This document shows positions 34,253 to 44,626 of a stretch of DNA of 64,000 nucleotides, one piece after another; the first letter of the stretch is position 1; the number at the start of each line of letters is the position of its first letter. The DNA lies in the NCBI GenBank assembly GCA_016630905.1, contig WBMQ01000001.1:372001-436000 (forward strand). Direction: 5' to 3'. The translations under genes and the position numbers were made by a program. Source of the stretch: Capillidium heterosporum. Lineage: Eukaryota > Entomophthoromycota > Entomophthoromycetes > Entomophthorales > Capillidiaceae. Under the pieces are notes generated by a model. That model searched no databases, was not told where the DNA came from, and was given only the letters and a program-made list of their open reading frames with translations.

Positions 34253-35243
34253 ATGAATCAGCTGCTGAAACCAACCCTAAACAAAATTTTCATCAAAGAT
34301 GTCGAAAAGGTCGTCAACTTTCTAAAGGAATACAAATCGAGTGGCGGGATCACTTTGTTGACCGGAGCAGGTAACCTTTAAAGCAAAAAAATTAAAGTTT
34401 AACTTTACATCCCATTATATTTATTATAAAAAAGGTCTGAGTACCGATTCAGGTATACCCGACTATCGAGGACCCAACGGCGTTTACATAAAGAACCCTG
34501 ATTTCAAGCCCATCACCTACAACGATTTTACTCGAAGCAAATTACGTAGGCAGAGATACTGGCTACGCTCCTACTTTGGTTATAGTAGCTTTAACGATGC
34601 AAAGCCTAATTTATCTCATCTAATCATCAAAAGGCTGCAGGATGAAGGCTTTGTAAACAATATAATCACTCAAAACGTAGATAATTTACACAACTTAACA
34701 AGGGTTCGTAACTTGTTGGAAATCCATGGCAACTTAAATCTAGTAAAGTGTATCAGCTGTAAATATACAATACCAAGGCCAGACTACCAAGTCAAGTTGT
34801 CGGAACTGAATCCCAGCTGGTATGAGCATCTGAAGCAATACTTAATCAACAAGAAGTTCGACAAGGACCATCATCTCAAGGTATCACCGGATGGTGATGT
34901 CATTTTACCGGAAAGTTTGCCGTTCCACGCATTCCAACTAATGGACTGTCCAAAGTGTAGCAGCTACCTGAAGCCAGACGTCATATTCTTCGGTGAGAAC
35001 ATGGATTTGGAAACGCGACAGAGGTTGGATATGGTAGTAAAATTAGCTAGACCTATCCTGGTGGTTGGTTCCTCTTTGACTACGCCTTCGGCTTATAGGA
35101 TTGCCTACAAAAATTTTGTGGATGGAGTACCGGTAGCTCTTATAAATTTGGGGAGTACTAGGGTCGACGATAAGATTCAATTTAAAGTGGAAGCGAACTG
35201 TTCTCAAGTTTTAAATGAGGTAATAGATGAATTGAACGTCTAA
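34253..35243 (+). CDS. SIRT4-like class II sirtuin
   Basis: Two exons, 34253-34370 and 34435-35243, give about 308 aa. The NAD-binding segment is LLTGAG/LSTDSGIPDYRGPNGVY. RQRYWLRSYFGY then follows, a run typical of SIRT4-type sirtuins. The catalytic block is TQNVDNLH with EIHGNL (active-site His). The zinc site is CISCKY plus CPKCSS. KPDVIFFGENM and the VVGSSL..P nucleotide site complete the fold. SPDGDVILPE also matches the SIRT4 class. Family members remove acyl groups or transfer ADP-ribose and are usually mitochondrial; the short N-terminus (MNQLLKPTLNKIF) is only weakly presequence-like. The GAG-LST has Leu for the usual Ile. It is convergent with GNA1, 208 bp apart. Confidence 0.9.
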
Positions 35244-35451
35244 TAGTATAATAAATGTGCTATAAAAGCCAAGTTTATTTTATTTAAAATTGATATATCA
35301 ATAAATAATGTAGAGAAAAGTCGCATATGTATAGTGGCATATACCTAAACTATAGAAGTGAAGAAAGTTAGAACGCGTTAACATACAGAACTAAAGCTTA
35401 GATGGTTGGTTGCCTTCCAGACCGTTACTATCACCGTTCGAAAGCTGAGCT

Positions 35452-35988
35452 TCAGTCATACTTGGGATAGTAAGTCATCTGGAAGTCTTTCAAGTCCAAG
35501 CCACATTTTTCATAGAACTTGATGTTGTCCTTGGAGCAGTTCAGGGTAACTTTGTAGCACTTGTACTTGACGGCTAAATCCTTCAACTGGTCGATGATGC
35601 GTATGCCCAACTTTTTACCCCTTTGGCTATCGTGGACGACGATATCCTCGATATGGGCGGCCTTGCCACAGCTCCGGGTAAACTTTTGCTCTATAAAGAC
35701 GGTACCAGCACCTACAATCTTTCGGTTTTCCCTATCTTCTATGACAATGGTTAGGTAGTTGCCACCCTTCTTCAAGTTGTTGTAGGTCTGGATGAAGTCG
35801 GCCTTAGTTACGGTTCCAGTAACAGTTAGCTGGGATAGGCACTCTATGAAACCCTTGTCGTAATCCAAAAGGCTCAAAGGTCGCATCTCGTAGTTGTTGG
35901 GCAGTTGGCTTTGGATGTCCTTGCTGATAAGTTTGCTGTCGAACAACATTTTGGTATCTCTTTTCTGTGGTAGTAGTTTCTTTAACAT
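35452..35988 (-). CDS. GNA1: Glucosamine 6-phosphate N-acetyltransferase (GNA1)
   Basis: Intronless. The ATG at 35988 gives 178 aa; the ATG at 35949 (MLFDSKLISKD) gives 165 aa, closer to the usual ~160 of the family, so either may be used. The GNAT fold is complete: YEMRPLSLLDYDKGF, GAGTVFIEQKFTRSCGKAAH, IEDIVVHDSQRGKKLGIRII (acetyl-CoA loop R-G-x-x-L-G), YKVTLNCSKDNIKFYEKCG. It makes GlcNAc-6-P from glucosamine-6-P and acetyl-CoA, the second committed step to UDP-GlcNAc for chitin, GPI anchors and N-glycans. It is cytosolic. The match to eukaryotic GNA1 is strong throughout. Confidence 0.93.
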   Translation of the reverse strand: MLKKLLPQKRDTKMLFDSKLISKDIQSQLPNNYEMRPLSLLDYDKGFIECLSQLTVTGTVTKADFIQTYNNLKKGGNYLTIVIEDRENRKIVGAGTVFIEQKFTRSCGKAAHIEDIVVHDSQRGKKLGIRIIDQLKDLAVKYKCYKVTLNCSKDNIKFYEKCGLDLKDFQMTYYPKYD

Positions 35989-36015
35989 CTTTATAAAAGT
36001 TGGAGGAAGGACCAC

Positions 36016-37836
36016 TATTTATAGTGGCCAAATAAGTAGTGTAGTTTCTTCTAGCTGAAACTTGCAAGTTTTAAACTGAATTTGGCGTTCATTACTTTAA
36101 GCCGCATATATTTTTATCTTCGTACCAACGGATTCCTCAGCTATGGGTCGGATTTAGGATGGATTCTATCATATATTTTTAAAACATGGCCAATGATATT
36201 AACTGATAAGGAAACTTGTCTAGCTGTAGGCCAAAGTCCGATAAAAGCTGTTGTCAAGCTGGTTATAAAATTGCAGATGGGCCTTTTACCTCATAAAGTA
36301 GCTCCATATTCTAATTATAAACCTGGTCTATTAGCGAATTTTCAGTGACAATGAGCTCCGAAGCCAATACCTTCACATCATACCCCTCATCAGTCAATTG
36401 TAATTGGGTTAGTTTCATAATTTTCGGTTATCAACAAGTTTATTTTTAGGTCAATTTGGTTAATTTAATCAGGATTTAAATTTCCATCCATATCACCGTC
36501 ACTCCCATACACAACTGGCATGAAGACCTATGATGCAATAGGGGTTTGGAGTGCTAGGTATGAGGCTTCCACAGTTGGATGCCACTTTATTCCAAATTTA
36601 ACGACAGCCTAGATTTCAAGGCAGTGTGGCATTCAAAGGATCCTTGTAACGAAAGAGTTCAAACTATAACTTTTATATGTAAAGTCCTATAGAAGAACAT
36701 CAATAACTTCAAAGATATCCACAAACATCCTTACTTTTAACTAATCGGGATCTAAACTGCGACTTTATTTGCTTTGGAAAGTATCTAACAAAGCTATTGG
36801 ATCAATTCTTCTGAATACTATACCTATATTCAAAAGTATTTTCTAATTTAACAGGGTTGTGGGATATCGTTTCTTAACTTAGAGTTTATATTGATATCCT
36901 AGAGGATCAGTGAGAAATTTGAAATCTTTATTTCCATAATAAATGTTTATTTTGAAGGTTTATATATCATTTTCCCAAAAGGTAGCGAGTTTTAAAAGTC
37001 GAGATTTACTTTTATATGAAGTCTTTCGAAATATACTTCATATACTTTAGATTAATCATCATGAAGTATATATGCATGAGCTAATACATATCTACTAGGA
37101 AATAAACTGTTTGTAAGTAGCAAGTCAGCGCTATGTATACATAAGATTGAGGGTAACAAATATATTTAAGGAAAGGTGTAAGACTATACAACAGCTTAGT
37201 GAATTAAAGTATTCAATTGAATAAATGTGAGACAAACTTTACTCTATATACCCAATGTCCACTTATGTCTACTAATGCACTTATAGCATGAATAAACAGA
37301 CGAATATACACATGTTTAAAAGAGAATTAATGCTTATCATAAGCTGATAGCTATGCTATCTTTACTTAGCTTGTAAAATGTGAAGTGCCTTTAACATTCA
37401 AAAACTAAATTATAAATTTCAGTTTTTGTAGATGAAAAAGGGAAAATATACCTCGAAATTAACAAGTGGTTTAGCAATATATCAAGGAAATGTTGGAGAA
37501 ATGAACTGCCCTTCCTTATAATCTACTTTGAATATATCTGAGATAGATCATATAATGCTATATATATAACATTGAGTACCAAAATAGAAAATTACCCAAG
37601 TACAACTAAACCATTGCCCACTCCAACTTTTCTAAACTTATGAAAACTATTTGTAAATAAACATGATGAATAAATTTCGAATTTATTGTCAATAACGGTA
37701 CAAATAAAAATAGGTTGATATGCTGGTTAAGAGTCGGTAAACGAAGGGATGGAGGTTCGAAGCAGGCGTATGCCTACAATTATCAAATCATTGGTCAACA
37801 TTTTCACGGTAGGTACGGCAGTTACCCCACTCTAAA
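36016..37836. other. Intergenic, no supported gene
   Basis: AT-rich. An isolated TTG frame at 36082-36348 and a short ATG frame at 36350 (MSSEANTFTSYPSS..) have no recognisable homology or convincing splice partners. Nothing else stands out. Confidence 0.45.
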
Positions 37837-38470
37837 CTACTCGACCTGAACTAAGTTGATACCAAATAGACGTACTTTGTGCATGGCGGGAAGCTTGCCT
37901 ATCAGCGACAGCATTAAGGAAAGTAAGTTGAGGGTGAACATTGTTAAATCGTATCGCGTAAAGTGGGTGCTAAGTAAAAAACTAAACAGGTTAGACATGC
38001 CTTATAAATTAAAGTTACAGTAGTATGGGTACCGCTGTCAGATATTTCTTGGTCGCCGTATACTGAGCTTCATTATCTATTTGCTCCCACAGTGTAAGGT
38101 GGTCGTAGGCACCTTGGTTGAACTGATAAGGGACTCCAGTCATCATGTGGAAGACCCAAAAAGTAATCTGCAGATTAATTAATAAAAGCGATATGAAATT
38201 GTACGTACTATGTTGTAAGATAAGTTGGTTAACGTCCAGCTTAATTCTTTTGAGATAGCTGGGATTGAAGAAAACAAAATTTTGAGCGCGACAATAAATA
38301 ATAAATTAGCAGACCAAGCGCCTAGTATAAAAAATTTACTAAGGAATAAAAATTGAATAGGTACCTCTATAGTTGGTCCATGAAGAATTCCAGTTGACTT
38401 GACAAGTAATGTCCAGATTTTGAGTTAAAGGTGGGTTCTTCTGTATGGTAACGACGGTCATCTCGATCAT
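37837..38470 (-). CDS. ORM1: ORMDL/Orm family regulator of sphingolipid synthesis
   Basis: Four exons, about 170 aa from the ATG at 38470 (or 167 from 38461, MTVVTIQKN). Family blocks are unmistakable: NLDITCQVNWNSSWTNYRGAW, FWVFHMMTGVPYQFNQGAYD, LTLWEQIDNEAQYTATKKYL, PILLFLLSTHFTRYDL, LPAMHKVRLFGIN. Two to four membrane helices fit the ER location. Orm proteins bind and restrain serine palmitoyltransferase, and yeast Orms are relieved by phosphorylation of an N-terminal Ser-rich stretch. The N-terminus here is short and lacks that stretch, so it resembles animal ORMDLs more than yeast Orms. The three introns (43, 40 and 37 nt) all keep frame. Confidence 0.95.
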
Positions 38471-39867
38471 GTATAGTTGATATTTAGATTGAACTTTTGA
38501 AATAGAGAAACTTGGAAATTTGAACTAAGGGCCGCTCAAAATTTATTAGCTTCCCTTTGTACTAAGCTAGGCTAGCTGATCGCAAATTTGTGAGTCGGTT
38601 GAACCTTCTGCCGCCAATTAGAATTTGATTTTTAGGATTTATAAATAAATTCCATGACTAAAGTTTTATATTTAGCCCAATGAAAATAGAATGGAGAAGT
38701 CACAGTTTTGTAGGAAAGAGTCAGATACCTTGAAGGCTTGCATTTATATAAGTACCTCGTTGACATTTAAAGGCTGGTGGTTGGTAGTTTTGTAGTCAGG
38801 TGATAATAGAATCGAAGGTCAGGATATCCGCATTACAAATGTAAATTGGGTGCAGAGTAGGGATAAACAAAGTATCTATCGTATGCTGGGTTAGATTCAA
38901 ACCACACTAGCCACTTTCCCTTATAGCCAGATAAATCTGAAATTTATTCTTTAGTGTAGATATATCCTTTTACTTCTATGATGCACTTTGCTTTTTGAAA
39001 TGAAGCTTATATAGTCACGTATTCCTTGAGATTTAGTCTATTTTATGAACACCAGTTAATGATAAGGCATATTCGATAGATGCCTTGCAGCTATGATATA
39101 GAGTTCTCTAAAGACGAGCTGACAATAGTTTAGCTATAAAAACAAAGTATAATACTCACAATAAGCTGAGGCAATAGTTAACATATACCAAAACAACACT
39201 CCACTAAAGTCGTATAATAGCCTCTGTATAGAGACTCGATCGAAACTAAAATATAAAGAATGGTTACTATGAAAAACTCTGTATAGCGTATCTCAAATTA
39301 CCATAAATATGTTTATTGATCGGAAACTATCTATTCTTATTGGGCAAATAGATGTATATTTCCAAAGGCAACTAGATGCTACATTTATTAGCGGAAATAT
39401 TCAACTTTTTTAGTTTATACAGCTCAACTTCAACTATCCCTTTAAAAAAACCAAACTATATAATAGGAACAAAAGTGGTAATAGGTTAGCTATGAAGTAT
39501 ATCCCAAATATGAAGCTGGTTTAAGTGACTCCACTATATTCCTTAGTCTGGATGTCGTCTCTATCATAAAAAGTTCTTTGTAATCAAAACATCCATAAAC
39601 TAGCTTTGAAGCGCAGCGAATAACTTTACTTGTATAGTATCTCCCCTCACAAATAGAATATAGGCGTATCTATTGGTCTTTCATTACATTTACACTTATC
39701 CGCAAATGGACTTTAATTGAGTATATGATAAATGAGGACTGCGAAGTAAGTGTGTGGTTGATAATTGACTGAACAGGTTTTGGAAACTTCGGTCTATTTG
39801 TTGCACCTTGAAAGCTTAGCTTAAAGCGAATTGAACTTCTCTCTTTACTAAGCAACTTTAAGAATAG
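38471..39867. other. Intergenic, no gene seen
   Basis: Divergent promoter region between ORMDL (-) and the first MHR paralogue (+). It is AT-rich with no recognisable frame or repeat. Confidence 0.5.
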
Positions 39868-41778
39868 ATGTCGAGCAGCACTTTGTACGATAGTCCTTCC
39901 AACTTAGCCGATAGAGATGTAGGCGACCAATCTTTAGCTTTAGTTTCATTGAGGTCCCAAAACTCCTACAAGAACAAAGCCAATAAACGCATACTCAACC
40001 TCGAAGCTTTGTTGGAAGAAAAAGTATCTTACTTGGAAAAGTATTTGGATTTCGTTGAATCCGATTTAAGCGACTCGGGAAATGGCCAGCGTAGTATCAA
40101 CACCTCGATGAGATTAGCGTTTATCAACTATTTAGTATGGGTCAAGACCAAGTCGGAAGGGTTCCGCAACTTGGTTGAGAAGATGAAGACCAACAAAAAG
40201 AGTAGGAAAAGTTACAAACTGATGCAGAACGAGTACGTGCAAAATATTTCCAAGGAAGTCGAACACCAAATAGCCTATCTATCTCACTATACTCGAGCCA
40301 TGTCTAGCCAAACCTCCCCTTTGCCATATTCACAAGACCGAAGTATTGTGTCGAGCAAACATTTAGGTCCAATAGAATCGGATGGGCTTAGGGTTTCGGA
40401 CATCGTAAAGTTCGGAATTGAGACGTACTGTTCCTCCCTGGACAATGAAGGCTTCTGGTTAGATCGTGAATCCTTAATGAAGGTTATGTTCAGTCCTGAA
40501 AAATCGCTACTCAAGCATGTACTTTTTGATAGCTTCTTCAAGATGACAGCCATTAGTAAATTCGGTCCTAAGGATCGCTACTTGGAGGATACGACTTCTA
40601 TTGAAGCACTTGTGCCACACTGCTACAGCAACCCGAGCAAGGAAGGGGTTATAGGTCTTTTGTTTATTTGTATAGAAGAACTTTGGAAATTCAATTTCAT
40701 CAAGGGTAAGATGTACCTCGGTCAAGCATTCAGACTGGCTGAGATGCTGGGTATGAACCCAGACCAACGTAGCGATTTAGGTGAATTGGATTCAAATACG
40801 GAAGCCTGGAAATCACAACTTTGGGAAATTTTACTTTTCGTTCACTTTATGATATTCATTGCCATGCCAGGGCAACCGTTTGTTCGAACTAGATCCAAAA
40901 TTTCGTTTGAGCATTTATCCACCTCCAACTTCTGCCTCCCTACCGCCGTCCGAGTTCTGAAGACCACCGCGGAAATTGAAGGCTACCCTTTGGAAAATGT
41001 CACTCCAACAAACTCACCTATAATTGGAACCAAACATATTAGTAAAGCTGAGATGTCCGATGCAATCTCATACTACAAAGATGCCATGAAGAAGATTATG
41101 ATACTGTATCAAAGTATACTCAATGCGCAATTCGAATACTATAAAGACACCACCGACGTTTCCAAAGCTTATCTGAACATGCCCACCTCTGAGTTCAAAA
41201 GGATTGAAGATGAGATCGACGAAGCTATAAACTGCACTCCCAAGATCTACCACGTCCCATTTATTATTCCCGAATTTTACCTCTGTAATCGGATGACACT
41301 GCAAGACTTTACTTGTGAGATACCTTGCATGGCAAGTATAGCTTACAATACGCTGCTCGTTTCGAAGATGGTTTTATACTACCCTCTCGCCGTCATCGAT
41401 CCTAAACCTCAACCACTCATCAACAGGGATACCTGGTACAAGGCCATCGATGCTGCAGATAAGCTGTACAACTTTTTCGTAGAGTATGTTCAGATGCTCT
41501 TTTCCGGATCAAAACCTTCCAAAGTTCAACTAATCAACTTCACTGATATGCTTCCTGCCATATACACCTACCTTAATTGTATCGTCCAGTCGGTAGTGGA
41601 AGTCCAAGAGTATCCAAAGTACTTGGAAAAGGCCCAGACTATGATTAACCATCTTGAATCGGTTTTAACTTCGGACCGTTGCCCCCTGGATACTCGGTCG
41701 GCCTACGACAATTTAGTTCGAACGATACCTCAATTTGTACTTCCTTATCCTTACCGAATCTATTTACGCTCCTTATGA
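39868..41778 (+). CDS. MHR-only regulator-like protein, paralogue A
   Basis: A single 636-aa frame. The N-terminus has a predicted coiled segment (NLEALLEEKVSYLEKYLDFV) followed by a basic run (KMKTNKKSRKSYK). The middle carries the fungal transcription-factor middle homology region: SFFKMTAISKFGPKD, EALVPHCYSNPSKEG, CIEELWKFNFIKGKMYLGQA, FRLAEMLGMNPDQ. A well-kept C-terminal part has YYPLAVIDPKPQP and LINFTDMLPAIYTYLNC. No Cys6 zinc cluster or other DNA-binding domain is visible, so it may act as a cofactor, a decoy, or be a metabolic sensor. It is the most diverged of three tandem copies, 464 bp before copy B. Function is not known. Confidence 0.75.
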   Translation: MSSSTLYDSPSNLADRDVGDQSLALVSLRSQNSYKNKANKRILNLEALLEEKVSYLEKYLDFVESDLSDSGNGQRSINTSMRLAFINYLVWVKTKSEGFRNLVEKMKTNKKSRKSYKLMQNEYVQNISKEVEHQIAYLSHYTRAMSSQTSPLPYSQDRSIVSSKHLGPIESDGLRVSDIVKFGIETYCSSLDNEGFWLDRESLMKVMFSPEKSLLKHVLFDSFFKMTAISKFGPKDRYLEDTTSIEALVPHCYSNPSKEGVIGLLFICIEELWKFNFIKGKMYLGQAFRLAEMLGMNPDQRSDLGELDSNTEAWKSQLWEILLFVHFMIFIAMPGQPFVRTRSKISFEHLSTSNFCLPTAVRVLKTTAEIEGYPLENVTPTNSPIIGTKHISKAEMSDAISYYKDAMKKIMILYQSILNAQFEYYKDTTDVSKAYLNMPTSEFKRIEDEIDEAINCTPKIYHVPFIIPEFYLCNRMTLQDFTCEIPCMASIAYNTLLVSKMVLYYPLAVIDPKPQPLINRDTWYKAIDAADKLYNFFVEYVQMLFSGSKPSKVQLINFTDMLPAIYTYLNCIVQSVVEVQEYPKYLEKAQTMINHLESVLTSDRCPLDTRSAYDNLVRTIPQFVLPYPYRIYLRSL

Positions 41779-42242
41779 GAACCTAAAGCTTCATCCAATA
41801 CACTTCAAGTTGAATGTACTTAAGTCGGTTAAGCCCTATAGGTAGTTTCTTCTTTTTCTTCTATTTATATTGTGAACGTATTAAAAGTTTATATTTATAA
41901 AAGTAAATATACTATGAATTTTTTGAGCCAAGTATATTTTATATAAAGTATATGACTATAGATGCGATAGACAAAAACAAAAATATTTTTCACACTTTAT
42001 TAAAACACGCTAAAGTTAATGTATATATATGGGTATATATGTTGTTATATAGTAGACAACTGAGTTCTATATGTGTTTTGATTGAGGTCTGGTGGTAAAG
42101 GGCCAAATAGCTTTAACTAGGAATTATAAACTGATGTAACTTGATAGAATAAAAAAGTCTAGAGAATTTCGGAGCATTGGTTTTACCAATAAAGCTTAGT
42201 ATAAAATGAATTGAAAGATCTTCTACAACCCAGGTTCAAAAG
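41779..42242. other. Spacer between paralogues A and B
   Basis: AT-rich 3' region of A and promoter of B. The last ~70 bp before the B start resembles the matching stretch before C (ACCAATAAAGCTTAG versus TCCAATAAGGCTTAG), showing that the promoter was copied with the gene. Confidence 0.5.
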
Positions 42243-44159
42243 ATGTCAACCAGCACTTTACACCACAGTCCTTTCAACTTAGCCGATAAAGATGTGGGGA
42301 ACCAAAGTTTAGCCTTGGTACCAACAAGATTACGCGATTCCTTCAAGAATAGAGCAGTTAAGCGTATATTCGATATCGAAGCTTTATTAGAAGAAAAGAT
42401 ATCCAACCTAGAAAAGTATTTAGAATTCGTCGAGTCCGATCTGAACAACACTAGAAATGAAAGGAATACAATTATTAGCCCAACAAGAACAACTTTCATC
42501 AACTACCTACTGTGGGTCAAAGCAAGGTCGGAAGGTTTCCGTAAGCTGATTGAAAGGATGAAGACTAACAAGCAGAATAGAAAGAGTCACAAAAGGGCAC
42601 AGAACGAATACATTCAGAAGGTTTCTATGGAAGTTGATCGACAAATGTTTTATTTATCATACTATACTCAAAAGATGCCAACTCAAACTTCAACTCTTCC
42701 ATTTTCACGAAATGGTAGTATCGTTTCCAGTAAACATTTAGGTCCGATAGAATCGAATGGATTTCTAGTTTCAGATATAATTAGGAATGGTATTGAGGTG
42801 TACTGCTTGGCTTTAGATTCCCAAAACTTCTGGTTAGATCGTGCTTCTTTAATAAAGATCATGAGCAACCCCGAACAATCCTTACTCAAACACCTTCTCT
42901 TTGACAGTTTTTATAAGCTTTCAGTTATCAGCAAGTTTGGCCCCAAGAATCAATACCTAGAGGACACAGTTTCAATGGAAGCTTTGATACCACATTGTTA
43001 CAATAACCCAGGTAAAGAGGGAATTATAGCGCTTCTATTTCTGTGTATAGAGGTATGGAGATTTGATTTAGCTAAAGGTAAGCTGTACCTCGGACAGGCG
43101 TTTAGAATGGCGGAGATCCTTGGTATGAACCCAGATCAATACAACAATGCAGCCAACCCTAAGCTCAACGAAGCGGAAGCCTGGAAAATACAGCTTTGGG
43201 AAGTACTAATTTTCCTACATTATATGATATTCTCAGCTATGCCCGGACCACCGTTTGCTCAAACCAAATCAACAATCACATTCGAGCACATGCACACCTC
43301 CAACTTTTGTCTTCCAACCTCCATCCGTGTATTGAAGACCACTGCTGAATTCGAAGACTATCCCCTAGAGCTTGAGGAGCCATTTGATTTCGCCTTACTT
43401 ACCCTTGAAGCCAAACCTAAAGCCGAATTCGTCGAAGCAACACTGTTCTTCAAGGAGATCATAAGGAGAACTATGATTCTATACCAGAAGCTGTTGAGCG
43501 TACAGTATGAATACTACAGGGATCCTGATAACATATCTAAGGCTCATCTAACCCTATCTGATGCAGAGTTTAAGAAATATGAAATGGAAATCAACAGCGC
43601 CATAGACAGTAGCCCCAAATCATACCAAACACCATTTCTTATACCTCAGTTTTACTACTGTAGTAAGATAGGCCTCCGATCGATTGACTGTGAAATGCCA
43701 TGTCTAGCGAGTATGGCATACTACAGCTTACTCACTTGCAAAGTAGTACTGTACTACCCTCTCGCTCTGATCGATCCCAAACCTCAACCTCTCGCCAATA
43801 TGGACGCCTGGACTGGCGCCATTGACACTGCAGACAGGTTGTACGATTTCTTTGTGGAGTATGTACGGCAGTTATTTGCTGCTGCTAGGCCTTCCAAGCT
43901 TCAACTCATAAACTTCACCGACATGCTACCTGCCATATATATCTATCTTAACTGCATCATCCAATCAGCAGTTGAGAGCCAGGAATACCCAAAGTACTTG
44001 GGGAAGGCACAGACCTTGATAAACCAGTTTGAATCGGTCCTAATTTCGGACTTTTGTCCTAACGATATCAGGCCGGCCTATGATAATCTAGTCAAATCGA
44101 TATCAAATTTCCTATTACCTTATCCCTATCAAATTTATTTACGGTCTCTGAAAATATAA
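42243..44159 (+). CDS. MHR-only regulator-like protein, paralogue B
   Basis: A single 638-aa frame, ATG at 42243. It is collinear with A and C over its whole length: FDIEALLEEKISNLEKYLEF, a basic run (RMKTNKQNRKSHKR), SKHLGPIESNGFLVSD, the MHR core LLFLCIEVWRFDLAKGKLYL and FRMAEILGMNPDQ, then CEMPCLASMAYYSLLTCKV and LINFTDMLPAIYIYLNC. Relative to A and C it lacks one residue in CIEE(L/I)W (here CIEVW). B and C share more of the variable central part (DYPLELEEPFD, LEAKPKAEFVEATLFFKEII) than either does with A, so they are the younger pair. No DNA-binding domain is visible. Role unknown. Confidence 0.75.
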   Translation: MSTSTLHHSPFNLADKDVGNQSLALVPTRLRDSFKNRAVKRIFDIEALLEEKISNLEKYLEFVESDLNNTRNERNTIISPTRTTFINYLLWVKARSEGFRKLIERMKTNKQNRKSHKRAQNEYIQKVSMEVDRQMFYLSYYTQKMPTQTSTLPFSRNGSIVSSKHLGPIESNGFLVSDIIRNGIEVYCLALDSQNFWLDRASLIKIMSNPEQSLLKHLLFDSFYKLSVISKFGPKNQYLEDTVSMEALIPHCYNNPGKEGIIALLFLCIEVWRFDLAKGKLYLGQAFRMAEILGMNPDQYNNAANPKLNEAEAWKIQLWEVLIFLHYMIFSAMPGPPFAQTKSTITFEHMHTSNFCLPTSIRVLKTTAEFEDYPLELEEPFDFALLTLEAKPKAEFVEATLFFKEIIRRTMILYQKLLSVQYEYYRDPDNISKAHLTLSDAEFKKYEMEINSAIDSSPKSYQTPFLIPQFYYCSKIGLRSIDCEMPCLASMAYYSLLTCKVVLYYPLALIDPKPQPLANMDAWTGAIDTADRLYDFFVEYVRQLFAAARPSKLQLINFTDMLPAIYIYLNCIIQSAVESQEYPKYLGKAQTLINQFESVLISDFCPNDIRPAYDNLVKSISNFLLPYPYQIYLRSLKI

Positions 44160-44626
44160 AGCTTTATTTAACATATATTAAGTTGCTTTGTTTAAAGCTG
44201 CCAAGTCTTATATAGTATTCTTTCTGTACTATATATAAAGTATTGTAAAAAGTTCATACTTGTAAAATTTAAAGCAGTGCAAGTTAATCCAGTACAAATT
44301 TTTTCTATATAAAGTATTTGGTTATAGATAAAAGCATCAATAAAATAAAACTAAGATTGAATACTTATCATTTCTTTTGAATACATTAGCACCAACGCAT
44401 ATGTACATAGATGTCATATTTTTCGAAAATAAATGGAACTAAAACCTTTATTTTGTTCTGAACTTGATTTTGATATGCTGAGTATCTGATAAGTTTGAAA
44501 ATAAAGGGTTGCTATAAATTTGATAGCTGGATAAACAAGTTTTGAAAGTTTTTGGAGTAATGGTTGTCCAATAAGGCTTAGCATGAAAGAAGCTTGAAAA
44601 TACAACTTTACAGAGGTTAGTAACAG
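44160..44626. other. Spacer between paralogues B and C
   Basis: AT-rich. The 44555-44600 segment is the counterpart of 42172-42216 upstream of B, a conserved proximal promoter. Confidence 0.5.

Noticed and set aside
36082-36348. 88-codon frame next to GNA1
   Set aside because: TTG start, no recognisable domain; likely chance opening in the GNA1 promoter.
37730-37790. GGTTCGAA sequence resembling a tRNA T-loop
   Set aside because: No matching stem or acceptor arm could be drawn around it.
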